Source: Locusta migratoria (taxonomy: Eukaryota; Arthropoda; Insecta; Orthoptera; Acrididae). From it: DNA of 64,000 bases. Position numbers and translations under genes: made by a program. Positions 1-10,035 of this stretch are shown in pieces; within the stretch, counting starts at the first letter, position 1; every line of letters starts with the position of its first letter. Below the pieces are notes generated by a model. That model was not told the origin of the DNA. It saw nothing but the letters and a program-made list of their open reading frames with translations, and searched no databases. The stretch is taken from positions 363,507,168 to 363,571,167 of the forward strand of contig CM048744.1 in assembly GCA_026315105.1 (NCBI GenBank). The letters are read 5' to 3'.

Positions 1-2215
1 ATGAGGAAGGCAGTGATCACATTATCGTGGTCAAGATAAATACGAAGCCAACACGGACCACAGTAGGAAGAGTTTATATGCCAACAAGCTCTGCCGATGA
101 TTAGAACGAAGAAATGTACGAGGAGGTAAAGGAAAATATTCAGACAGTTAAGGGAGAAGAAAACTTTATTGTGCTGGGGAACTCGAATTCCGTAGTAGGA
201 AAAGGAAGGTAAGGAAAAATAGTAGGTGAATATGGATTGGGGAAAAGAAATGAAAGAGGAAGCCGCCAAGTTGATTTTTGCACCGCAGATAATTTAATTA
301 TAAAAACTTGGTTTGAAAATCATGAAAGAAGATTGTATACGTGGAAGAGATCAGGAGACACTGGAAGGTAACACATATATTTTATAATGATAAGACATAG
401 AGTTCGGAACCTGGTATTAAATTGTAAGACAAATCCTGGGGTAGATAATATAGACTCTGACCATATCTTATTGGTCATGAACTGTAGAATGAAACTGAAA
501 AAACTGTAGAAAGTTAGAAAAATATGAAGGTGGAATCTGGGGAAATGGAAGGAACCTAAAATTTTTGACAATTTAAGACGGAGCATTTGGGAACAATTGA
601 TAGAAAATGGGGAAAATAAAACAGTAGATGCCGAATGGGTAGCTTTAAGAGATGAAATACTCAACGCAGCAGCGGACCAAATAGGTAGAAAGGCAATACC
701 TCCAAAAGTCCTTGGATAGCACAGGAAATACTAAATTTAATTGATGAAACGAGAAGATATAAAAATGAAGTAGGAAAAATGGAGTACAGAGGACTAAGAA
801 ATGGGATTGACACGAAGTGCAAAAGGCTTAGCAGAAGTGTCTAAATGACAAATACAAACGAGTAGAAGAATGTATAACTAGAGGGGAAAATAGATACCGC
901 CTTTAGGAAAATAAAAAGAGACATTGAGAGACAAGAAAAACAGCTGCATGGATATCCATATAAAAACGCAGCAACAAACGAAAGCCTGTAGAAGAATGAC
1001 TGACTAGAGGAAGGATAGATATTGCCTACAGGAAAGTAAAAGAATCGCTCCGAGGAAATAAATGCAGCTGCTTGATTATCAAAAGCTCAGATGAAAACTA
1101 TTTCTCAGAAAAGAAGGGAAAGCTGAAAGATGGAAAGAGTATATAGAGGGGCTCTACAGAGCAAATGAACTTACAGAATGGAAGAAGAAGTAGATGAAGA
1201 TGAAATAGGAGATACTATACTGGGAGAAGAATTAGACTGACAGACCTTAGTCGGAACAAGGGACCTGGAGTAAAAACATTCCCTCAGATATAATGAAGTC
1301 TCTGGGAGTCGTGAAAAAACTATTTCACCTGATGCGTAAGATGTATGAGACAGGCGAAATACCCTCAGACTTCAAGAAAAATGTAATAATCCCCATTCCA
1401 AAGTAAGCTGCGCAACATCTGAGAGAATTACAGAACCATCAGTTTAATAAGTGATGGTTTGAATATTTTAACACGAATTATTTACGGAAGGATGGAAAAG
1501 CTTGTTAGAAGCTGACCTCGGGAAAGCTCAGTTTGGGTTCAGGAGAAATGTAGGACCACGGGAGGCAATACTCACTTTGCGACTAATCTTGGAAGAACGA
1601 ATGGCAAACCTACATTTTTAGCTTTTGTAGATATTGAGAATGTTTTTGACTATGTTGATTGGAAAACTCTCTTTCAAATTCTGAAGTTAGCAGGGACAAA
1701 ATATAGAGCACGGAACGTTATTTAGAACTTGTACAAAAACCATCCAGCAGTTATAAGAGTGGAAGGGCATGATACTGAAGCATTGGTTGGGAAGGGAGTA
1801 AGACAGGTTTGTAGCCTTTCCCCAATGTTTTTCAATTTGTACAATGAGCAAGCGTTGAAGCAAAGCAAGGATAAATTGCAGAATGGATTACAGTTTACGG
1901 CGAAGAAATAAAAACATTGTGTTTTGCTGATGACACTGTAATTCTGTCAGAGACAGAAAATGACCTGGAAGAGCAGTTGAATTGAATGGACATTGTGTTG
2001 AAAGGTGCGAATGAGATAATCATTAACAAGAGCAGAACAAGGGTAATAAAATGCAGTCTAAGAAAATCAGGCCATGATGAAGGAATTAGATTATGTAATG
2101 AAGTAATAAAGGTGGTATGTAAGTTTTTGTTACTTGGGCAGTAAAATAACATCTGATGGTCGCCGTACAGGGGATATAAAAAATTTCAATTTAATAAAAA
2201 TAGATTTTTTTAAAA
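1..2215 (+). mobile_element. RTE-like LINE remnant (endonuclease + reverse transcriptase), 5' end outside window
   Basis: Decayed non-LTR retrotransposon in sense orientation. Around 60-330 the sequence matches, by eye, the endonuclease of the better copy at 45.3-46.2 kb. Reverse-transcriptase blocks follow in shifting frames: FGFRRNVG and LTLRLILEER (~1535-1600), AFVDIENVFDYVDW (~1620-1665), GVRQVCSLSPMFFNLY (~1795-1845) and CFADDTVILS (~1918-1950, the catalytic ADD box). Stops and frameshifts throughout exclude function. The RTE (BovB-like) assignment is from motif style and is an inference. Confidence 0.85.
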
Positions 2216-2440
2216 AGTAAAAACAATAATGCTACTAGTGAGACTCGAACAAGTGAGTTCGAGATTATAATATAATTATACTAGTAGCTCAACTATCGGC
2301 GGATTCTTTAATGCAATTTTTTTTGTCTCTTTTTTTTTCATTTTTCCGGTATACTGTATTAGGAAAGTGTGTTTGGCTACTGACCTTTAAGAGATCTCTT
2401 CGCTAGGTGTTAAAAGTTGCGTCTATAGCTTTTCCTGCAT
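2216..2440. other. AT-rich spacer with a weak tRNA-like palindrome
   Basis: Low-complexity AT-rich DNA. At 2232-2305 a B-box-like GTTCGAGTC (minus strand) sits beside an imperfect inverted repeat around ACTAGTAGC. It is not convincing as a tRNA. Nothing else is seen. Confidence 0.3.
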
Positions 2441-2835
2441 ATAGGAGGTGCCAGTGCGAGGATGCTGCACGACATGACGGAGATTGTGTTGAGATCTGCT
2501 AATAACTACAGGAAGAGCGAAGCGACGAGATTCACTCGCTTTCAGGGTAGAGTGAGGCTGCGGCCGCTGGGGTATTATGTTCCGCGATCGTCGGTGGCCA
2601 CTACGTCGAGGATGCAGTGTACACCACGGCGCTATCTTGTGTCGCGGCGAGGACGCGCTCGGCTCGAGTAACGTGAGCCGCGCAGAGCGGGTGGCCCGGG
2701 ATCGTGACTCCCGGCACACCAGCACCAGTAAAGCACTCCCGCGAGAAATACGGGCTGACGTCGCACTAGTTGCCTCGCCGCCGTACAACGTAAGCCTTAT
2801 GTTCTTTCCGGGCCCACGTGGGAAATCATTATAGC
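2440..2835. promoter_or_regulatory. CpG-rich island, function unknown
   Basis: Sharp rise in GC and CpG over the AT-rich surroundings, with many CG dinucleotides and sites such as GCGGCCGC and GGGCCC. Overlapping ORFs on both strands (for example 2462-2671 + and 2423-2872 -) look like by-products of few stop codons rather than genes. It may be a promoter island, an exon edge or an old GC-rich repeat. I recognise no protein. Confidence 0.35.
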
Positions 2836-3002
2836 AATGAAAGGGGCCATTTATGTGGCTTAACCGCGCCATGCGACATTGAGGGATTGCATGTATTTAA
2901 ATATGCAGTTTGGGATATTAAACTACTCCTTCTTGTACTGATGCATCACTATATTCGTCGTTGCCCACTGTCGACGATATCATCAAGGGACTACTTGTCC
3001 AG

Positions 3003-3176
3003 ATTGTTCAAATGTTTGTTAAGCTTAAGGGACTTGACTACGGGGTCATCACTCCCTAAACTTACAAACTACTTATGAACTACCTTATACTAAAGAAGAC
3101 ACAAACATCCATGCCTAAGGGGGGATTCGAACCTCCCGACCGTAGCGGCGTCCACTCCTCACCGGCTATTCGGCGG
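3003..3176 (-). mobile_element. SINE-A copy
   Basis: Reverse-complement SINE: tail GTTCAAATGTTTG, body GACTACGGGGTCATCA and CAAACTACTTATGAACTA, B box GGGGATTCGAACC, head degraded to CCGGCTATTCGGCGG. It abuts the C-terminal end of the Tc1-like wreck on its right. Confidence 0.85.
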
Positions 3177-4330
3177 AGACCTCTTATATTGGTCGACGTG
3201 TCGTCTCGTTCAAAAACAGCCCTTTTCAATGTATCCCAGGGATGTTCGATAGGGTGCTTGTCTGGAGAACATGCTGGCCATTCTTATTTTGTAACGTCGT
3301 TATCAGGAAGGAACGCATTCACAAGGTGTACACAATGAGCTCGACAATTGGCCGCCATTAAAACGAATCCCTCACTGAAATGATGGCGATATGGTTACGC
3401 TATGCGTTGTACGATGTTATCCGTGTACTGTATAGCTGTTTGATTTCCTTCTACGAGGCGCTTCAGTCACGGTCTGCACGGTCACTAAGGTCGGGGGTTC
3501 GAATCCCCCCTCGGGCATGGATATTTGTGCCGTCCTTAGTATAAGGTAGTTGATAAGTAGTTTGTAAGTTTAGGGACCGATGACCCCGTAGTTAACTCCC
3601 ATAAGCTTAACAAACGTTTCAACGTTTTTTCCTTCTACGACCACCAGTGGCGTAGGGTGGCTCCCCAAAATGCCACTCAAAAACATCAGAAAACACTCTC
3701 CTTGCTGTACGCGGTGGGTCGAAGAAGTTCTCACTGACCAGGCTGCCTCCAAAAAACATAATCTCTGCTAGTAATGCGCCTATGATAGTGTTAACTTAAT
3801 ACCGCGATATGACTGCCCAAATCATCACTAAACCTCAGCATGTTTCTCTCATGGTATGTAAACTTGCCCAGAAGCTGGATTCAGTGTGCAAGAAAACCCG
3901 TACGGTTAAATGAAGTCGTTCCATTGTTCTGTGTTGGAAGTTTTATGGCTTCAGCGCCACGTGTCCTGATACCTCCATTTCCATTACTGAGGAGAACTCT
4001 GTCTTGCTCTGAAATTGTCTAGTTGTGGAGTTCCCTTCGTGTTCTCTTGTTCCTGACAAGACTTGTAAGTATGACATTCAGTTCTGCAGTGATCTTTGCA
4101 TCTTTTGTTTTCTAATTTTTCGTCACAATTATCTTCAATAAACGTACTTCACGATCACTCAACACACAATAATATACACGTTGTAACAAGCGGATGATGG
4201 TTTTTTTCCTTTACACTATAAATCTTCGATATTAGGCCTTCAGAAACAGAAAAGACTTCCGTATCTTGGTTAGCGAAGCATCCTCCACACGACGACCACC
4301 AACTTTCTCATATTCTAATTCACTCGACTA
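3177..4330 (-). mobile_element. Tc1-like DNA transposon remnant, interrupted by a SINE
   Basis: The minus strand encodes a decayed DDE transposase. The C-terminal part (~3190-3395) reads ANCRAHCVHLVNAFLPDN, a stop, then EWPACSPDKHPIEHPWDTL, which corresponds to the usual 'DNARPH...WPAxSPDLNPIEHxWD' block. The aspartate of the DNARPH motif is lost (NCRAH). Upstream coding lies at ~3641-3760 and further right, including a VMIWA...ISRY-like stretch near 3800-3830, with many stops. Terminal repeats were not resolved, so the ends are approximate. Confidence 0.75.
3457..3627 (+). mobile_element. SINE-A copy, 5'-truncated, nested in Tc1
   Basis: Starts inside the tRNA-like head (GGCGCTTCAGTCACGG) and runs to the AACGTTTCAACG tail. 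It is flanked by the 13-bp target-site duplication TTTCCTTCTACGA (3444-3456 and 3628-3640). The Tc1 reading resumes exactly after the duplication, so this SINE is younger than the Tc1 copy. Confidence 0.93.
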
Positions 4331-4439
4331 ACGCAGTGTACTGAGTGTATTGCACAGTTGCCATTCGTGATCAAATACAACTGTGTAACCTGCAGGCTTT
4401 GGTACCATCTTCATCTGTGCGTTTCTGGTTGTGTTTCTA

Positions 4440-5124
4440 CACTCCTGAAAAATGGAAAACGAATACCACGAATTCGTCGACCCAGCAGAGTGATATTTTA
4501 TTGACACATTTTTGAAGATATATACGATCAGACAGAGCCATACGCACTTGGGTACAGTCACCAGAGTAATGTCAACGCTACTGTCGTGTATACCCTCCTT
4601 TTGCAGTAATGCAGGCTACAATTCTCACATGGAGAAGACCGTAGAGGTGCTGAATGTAGTCTTGCGAAATAGACTGCCATGTAGTTTCCACCTGATGCCT
4701 CAGCTGAGTCAGATTTCTTACCGATCGTGCAAAATGATGTTTCATCGGGCCCAAACATGCTAAATGAGGAACAGATATAAAAATCATGTTGGCGAGGGTA
4801 GTTGACGTACGTACACCTTGAAGAGCATGTTGGGTGGCACGGAATACACGTGGACGTGCACCGCCGTGTTGGAAAAACGTATCTCTTTGTTGATGCATGA
4901 GCAGTTGCGCGACAGGTTGAATGATTGTTTTACTCTACTGTGCACTGTTTAATGTTCCCTCAATGATGACCACGGGAGAACAGCCAGTGTAGGATATGAC
5001 TCCACACACCATGATGTCGGGTGTTGGCCCGTGTGCTTCTATCTTATTCATTACAGATTTTAGCGCACCTTTGCACGACGCAAAAGTGGCGTACGACTAT
5101 CATTGGCACCAAGGCAGGCGTTAA
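4440..5124 (-). mobile_element. Tc1-like transposon ('CACTCCTG' family), right part lost
   Basis: Begins at a TA dinucleotide with the terminal motif CACTCCTGAAAAATGG and subterminal CGAATTCGTCGACCCAGC. Minus-strand coding (~4560-4900) gives the transposase C-terminus: LTQLRHQVETTWQSISQDY, ending ARIVACITAKGGYTRQ-like. Around 4940-5110 more internal transposase sequence is readable (CACCATGATGTCGGGTGTTG). The element is cut at ~5124 by SINE-B material, and no right terminal repeat is visible. Confidence 0.8.
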
Positions 5125-5245
5125 AGACAACACACACACACACACACAAGCACGTGCGCGCGCGCTCCCGAAAGGGGACTCGAAACTCTGGAGGGAACGG
5201 CCGTGTACTCCCTGACATAGCGCCTAGAACCGCACGGCAATTCGC
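5125..5245 (-). mobile_element. SINE-B head with CA/GC-rich expansion
   Basis: Reverse-complement SINE: AAAGACAACACACACACA, a CA tract (~5132-5150), then a CGCG-rich stretch, GGGGACTCGAAACTCTGG (B-box region) and AACCGCACGGCAATTCGC (head). It joins the Tc1 fragment on the left to an RTE fragment on the right. Confidence 0.7.
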
Positions 5246-5254
5246 AAAGGGCTG

Positions 5255-5815
5255 TGGACATGCAGCTCTACTGTATGGATACATGATGACAGCGTCCTCT
5301 TAGAGATTCGGATACGCGGGGAGGTTTTACTCGGGAGGATGTCGTTATCGCGGGGGGGGGGGGACTGGCATTCCACAGATCGGGCCTGTGAATATACTAT
5401 CATTTAGGCCCTAATTCGGTAAGTAGGTTAGAAAATTTGAAAACGGAAGTGAATAAAAAACAAAGGGACACTACTACGTTTATTGGGGTTTAGTGAAATT
5501 CCGTGGCATCATGAACAGGATATCTGGTCAAGCGAGTACAGGGCCTGATACAAAATCAGTATTAGGTACTGGAGTAGATATAAAAATGAATAAAAAAAAT
5601 AGAAATGCGGGTAGTATGTAATGAACACCACAAGACAGACACGAAACCATTCACCAACCACCACCCACCACAGTAGCACAAGTGTATATCCCAATTACAA
5701 TAGCTCTGACTGTGATAAGATAAAAGAAATTATTCAGGCAGTTAAAGTAAAGGGAAATTTCACTGCGATGGGGGAAAGAAATTTTGTTTTGGAGAAAACT
5801 AAATCGATTTACGAT
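5255..5815 (+). mobile_element. RTE-like LINE endonuclease fragment
   Basis: Starts near the translated-start region seen in the better copy (CTCTACTGTATGGATACATGATGACAGCG). It continues through GGAGGATGTCGTTATCGCG and TGGGGGAAAGAAATTTTG, matching the 5' region and endonuclease of the LINE at 45.3-46.2 kb on the opposite strand. A G run occurs at 5352-5363. Fragmented and non-coding. Confidence 0.7.
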
Positions 5816-6560
5816 AGTGCGCATCCTTTTGCATGCCGACTCTTCATGTACGACTTAACATGTCACCTTTTACGCCGTAAAAGAGCGATATTGTTTTCTC
5901 AAGTTTGTGAGTGAATATTTTTAATATATTTCCCTGTGGGAACAGCTCGTACTTTAAACGCAGGACAACAAATTCGGATGTTAACAGTAAATGACAGAAA
6001 AGTAGTTGATTGTCTGCATTTCGGTAGAGGCTCAACACAGCTACAAACAAATAAAGGACTCATTTTCACTGCATTATACTGTAGCACAACAGCGTTGCAG
6101 ATTACTGCGTCACTGCCCAGGTTAACTGCAGGTATAAGCTGCAGGATACGTTCCAAATTCTGTCGTTCTGTTTTGTGCAGAACTGCAGCGGGATCAAGAA
6201 AATGAATGAAGTGTCACTCTCGACTTAATTTCTTAGTCCTATAAGCAACGCAGATACAAAATAATAAGCAAAGAACACATCATTTGTAATAAACATCTAT
6301 TAACTCAAGACTTCTGTGTAACATAAAATGCACAATGTTCAAAGTTGCACTGCTGCTTAGGAAAGAGAAAGAAGCGTCTGTCTTCATCAGTCTACATTTG
6401 TCTTTCAATGTCTTTTAAAAACCAAATGGATGTTTTGAGTAAGATTACTTGTTAAACACTCTGTCCTCATGAGATGAAAGTCAAAAGTTTCTCAACTGAA
6501 CTGCAGGTATTCTTTGAACGTCCACTGCCAAATGTATTTCAACAATATTAAAATCAAATT
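5816..6560. other. No recognisable gene
   Basis: Short ORFs on both strands (for example 5936-6205 +, 89 codons) show no domain I recognise, no splice context and no repeat similarity to the rest of the window. Unassigned. Confidence 0.5.
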
Positions 6561-6561
6561 C

Positions 6562-6738
6562 AAGTAGTCGCGTGGTAAGGCGTCATGCTACGGACTGTGA
6601 GGTCGTTCCCGTAGGAGGTTCGAGTCTTCCTCAGGAATGGGTGTGTTTCTTGTCCTTAGTTTAAGTAGTTTGTGAGTCTAGGACTTACGATAGGACTTTT
6701 CGCCCAATAGGTTTACAAACATTTGAACATTTTGGAAT
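6562..6738 (+). mobile_element. SINE-B-like copy, old
   Basis: Degraded head GTCGCGTGGTAAGGCGTCAT, B box GGAGGTTCGAGTCTTCC, CTTGTCCTTAGTTTAAGTAG, then ACAAACATTTGAACATTTTG. No clear target duplication. Confidence 0.75.
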
Positions 6739-7409
6739 ACAGCGAAAATGCGCATGGTACTGAATATAATGGCCAAGATAAAAATAAAAAAAGAAGGTAC
6801 TTATTTGAAGAAAGTAAACGGCAGACAGAATAATTCACTCTTGTGACAGACGTGACTCTAGCATTTGCTGCTTAGTATAGCAGTACTAAGTGGGCAGAGC
6901 ATTTACGATAATTGTCTCGGAAGAGACAGTATCTTACAAAGCTAAGTACGGCAAACATTAGGTGGCCGAGTGAGAAAACGGTAAAACGGAAACAGTGTGC
7001 GAAGTTACATTTCTTATGACAACGAGCGTCGACTCTGATATGGACAAAATCTGTGAAATGTGTCAGGATGCTGCGTTCCGAAGAGAGGCGTTTGGCGTGT
7101 GTAGCTTCCTGGCAGTGGCAGAGGCAGGAAGCGGGCGCATCGCAGTCACGACCGTGGCGTCTGTGTGTATTAGCAGGCAGACGGAGGCGGCACACGCCAC
7201 GCGCATCGCCAATTGACTGCTCGCCGAGTGCTCGATCCCACCGCGAGTCAAATAACTGTCCTAACAGCCCTCATGCTTCCGCCGTAGCGCGTAAAAATAC
7301 TCGCCTTCATTGTGGGATCTTGGCCAAGGGCTGCACATCATTTTGGAATGCCATATTTTTTCGACTAGACTGCAGACGCTCCATAAAGAAAAAGAAATAC
7401 GAACATATA
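6739..7409. other. No recognisable gene; GC-rich patch at ~7050-7260
   Basis: Mostly AT-rich, with a moderately CpG-rich patch containing overlapping ORFs on both strands (6995-7216 +, 7053-7454 +, 6872-7195 -). None shows a domain or coding signature I can defend. Confidence 0.45.
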
Positions 7410-7451
7410 CACTCCTGGAAAATGAACACCATGAATTCGTCGACCCATCAA
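7410..7451 (+). mobile_element. Left terminal repeat of an interrupted Tc1-like element
   Basis: TA followed by CACTCCTGGAAAATGAACAC and GAATTCGTCGACCCATCAA, the same terminus as at 4440. The element stops here because another transposon is inserted. The rest of its terminal region (GGGAAATTTTATTGACACA) resumes at 10039. Confidence 0.85.
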
Positions 7452-7812
7452 TAGTCCAGTCAACTTGTGCTCAATAGGGTCCCTAGCCGGAAAGTTTTGT
7501 GGATAGTTGTGATTTCTTCGATTCTACATGTTTTTTGGGAGCTGAATCCGAATCTGACATTTCCCAACAAAATTTCGTGACGCACCAATGTAAAAAATGT
7601 AAAAATTGGAAAAAATAGCATTTTTCGGCCTTTTTTGCTCCACTTTTCACAAATAACCTCCCAGTTCAAACTTGAAGTGCATAACATTTCCTACAGATTT
7701 CACCGTTTATGTTTTCCTGTGCGACGAGCCGTTCCGGCTTAAGCGGTAATTGAAAATTGGCGTATTTTGACTGTCTCCGCCAAAATCCGCTTTTTCCATT
7801 CAAGAATAATTT
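7452..7812 (+). repeat. Left long terminal inverted repeat of the 2.58-kb transposon
   Basis: Its reverse complement aligns by eye with 9668-10035. Shared blocks include CAGATTCGGATTCAGC, TTTCACGAAATTTTGTTGG, GAAATCTGTAGGAAAT and CTTGAATGGAAAAA. The arms have diverged with small indels, so the copy is not recent. Confidence 0.85.
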
Positions 7813-8247
7813 ATTATTAAAAGCTGACATTCACTGAATTCTTTTCATTTTATTTATTCTCTCCCGATCTCTTTATATCATTTTATATCTGATCCATCTG
7901 GTTTAAAAAACCTTCTCCAGCTCCTTCATACACGAGCCACGAACAATATGACAGTTCCTCTATTGTTCACGACAGCTTCCACCATCTGTCTGCAAAACAC
8001 ACACACCCACACACAACCACTCAGGCTGACACCGGCTATCTGCTCAGGGTGTATTATCTGTGCACAACGAGAAGAAAGAATTGGTGGGGGGGGGGGGGAG
8101 GGACCATAGGAAGCAAGCTCCGCCCACCGATTCTTCAATCCATTAGCTGTGCGGAAAAGAAGCTGTCTGCTGTACAGTGCTCACATAGTAATCTCTTAAA
8201 CTTGTGTCACTTCTCGACTCAATTCCATTTCAGCCATATGCAATCAT

Positions 8248-9240
8248 GAACAACTTCATTCAGATACAAGACAGGGCTGTATTCATCAATCCAACTACAC
8301 TTTTTCAGCGAATGACCATCTTGAAACATTCAGATGAAGAGCTGCGAGAATTTTTGTGTTACGAACTTAGCCCCTGCCCCTGCCCTCTCTCTCACAGTAT
8401 GAGGAAAGGGGTGTACAAGGTTTTTCACCGACTGAACAGGCAGACTTGAATGTACAAAATATATAATGAACGGAGGGTTTTTGTTACGTACGCTGAAATG
8501 ACACCATGCCCTGACATATGCAGAAATTTGCGACATTTATGTATCTTACGTGAATTCAAACTACAATTCAAATGTCGTTGGTATTTTCGATGATTACCTG
8601 ACAAAGTTTTTGAAAGCGCCAAGGGCTTAGAACGATTAAGAAGAGCGCAACGAAAGCAATCTGCTACAACGATGATGCCTACTGTTTCTCAGAAGAGTTT
8701 CCTTGTAAATTATAAAAAAAAAAAAAAAACAAGGGACGGTTCATACTTATGTTCGTGGGAAAATTTCATGTTGCAAAAATTGATTCACGGCAAGCTGTGG
8801 AGGATGCTGATACAGTAAATATCACAACGACCTTTAACTTAGCCCCGGCAAATGAATAAGTGACGGTGGTGGGAGAAGATCTTGACGTTTTGGTGATTTT
8901 AATGGGTCTGTGTAGCCCTGACGTAAAGAATGTCTTCTTTTTGAAATCAGTAAAAGGAAAGATGTCTCCAACCCTCTACAATCCTCATCTTGCCGCTGAC
9001 AGAACTGTATCACATCATATATTGTTCCAGCACGCAATGAGTGATTGTGACACTACTTCTGCTTTGTTTATGCAGGGGAAACTTAAATTCATTAGTCATG
9101 CAGAAGTACAGTGACTTGCAAACAGTCATTGATGTTTGCTACAACCCTCGTGTACATCAGGATGAGATTGCTGAAGCAGGGAAGTGTTTCTCAAGAAACT
9201 ATAAACTAAATGACATTAGACGATCCTGAAAGATTTGCGA
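8248..9240 (+). pseudogene. Degenerate FEN/PIN-like 'DTTSAL' family protein carried by the transposon
   Basis: Coding blocks in successive frames read as one collinear protein. They are ELREFLCYELSPCPCPLS with MRKGVYKVF (~8338-8425), GGFLLRTLK and YAEICDIYVSYV (~8474-8560), KGLERLRRAQRKQSATT-like sequence (~8615-8680), AVEDADTVNITTTFNLAPA (~8800-8852), an in-frame stop at ~8856, then VVGEDLDVLVILMGLCSPD and VFFLKSVKGKMSPTLYNP (8868-8990), and HHILFQHAMSDCDTTSALF (9010-9070). DLQTVIDVCYNPRVHQDEI follows at ~9115-9170. I recognise this arrangement from many unnamed arthropod and cnidarian proteins whose 'EDxDVLVxL' core resembles FEN1/PIN-type nucleases, and that assignment is from memory. The usual GCDTTS is SDCDTTS here. 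Stops, frameshifts and an A run (~8713-8728) show it is dead. Being enclosed by the inverted repeats suggests the element carries it. Confidence 0.7.
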
Positions 9241-9328
9241 TACAGGCAATACGTATCTTCTTACAAAAGCAAAACCAATATTGCCTCACTACCCCCCCCC
9301 CCCACCTCCCCTATCTTGAACATCATGT

Positions 9329-9522
9329 GCCGGCCGCGGTGGCCGAGGAGACTGAGGCGCTCCAGTTACGGTCTGCACGGCCACTACGGTCGGGGTTTCG
9401 AATCCCCCCTCGGGCATGGATATTTGTGCCGTCCTAGTTTGTAAGTAGTTCATAAGTAGTTTGTAAGTTTAGGGACTGATGACCCCGTAGTTAAGTCCCA
9501 TAAACTATACAAACAAACATTT
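9329..9522 (+). mobile_element. SINE-A copy, full-length head
   Basis: Head GCCGGCCGCGGTGGCCGAGG with A box, B box GGGTTTCGAATCCCCCC, tail CATAAACTATACAAACAAAC. Flanked by the direct repeat TTGAACATCATGT (9316-9328, 9523-9535). Part of this resembles the SINE tail itself, so priming at a tail-like target is possible. Confidence 0.93.
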
Positions 9523-9667
9523 TTGAACATCATGTAATTTCGTTTAACTGTACATATATGATATAAAGAAGGTGTGCATAGACAACTGGGAGAAACAATC
9601 GATACCAGTCAACATTCTATAAGACTTAGAACTTGTAGGAATTCACTAAACGTCAGTTTTTAATAAT

Positions 9668-10035
9668 GAATTAGACTTGAATGGAAAAAATTGGATATTT
9701 TAGCAGACCCTTCCAAAATACGCAAATTTTGAATTAGCGATTGAGTCGGAACAGCTCGTCTGACAGAAAACATAAATAGTGAAATCTGTAGGAAATTTTA
9801 TGGACTTGAATTTTCAACGGGTAGGTTATTTGTGAAAAGTTGATAGTTTCCGAATTATAAGCTAAAAAACACCGAAAAATACTTTTTTCGAATTTTTACA
9901 TTTTTTCAATGTTGTTTCACGAAATTTTGTTGGTAAATGCCAGATTCGGATTCAGCACCCCAAAAAACATACGGAATTGAAGAAATAAAAACTACCCCAA
10001 AACTTTCCTGGTAAAAATAGATATTGACTGGACTA
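9668..10035 (-). repeat. Right long terminal inverted repeat of the 2.58-kb transposon
   Basis: Partner of 7452-7812. It ends GATATTGACTGGACTA at 10035, immediately followed by the CAA duplication and resumption of Tc1 sequence. Confidence 0.85.

Larger units (their letters stand above)
7452..10035. mobile_element. 2.58-kb DNA transposon with ~360-bp terminal inverted repeats
   Basis: Both ends carry TAGTCCAGTCAA pointing inward (7452 on the plus strand, 10035 on the minus strand). Similarity between the arms extends for about 360 bp (7452-7812 against 9668-10035). It is flanked by the 3-bp direct repeat CAA (7449-7451, 10036-10038), and removing it restores a continuous Tc1 terminal region. 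The interior holds a broken coding region (8248-9240) and a younger SINE-A (9329-9522). I cannot assign it to a superfamily. The 3-bp duplication and long inverted repeats are seen directly, and the identity of a transposase is unknown. Confidence 0.85.

Noticed and set aside
2225..2305. Possible tRNA with ACTAGTAGC palindrome
   Set aside because: No consistent cloverleaf and a poor A box; only a B-box-like string.
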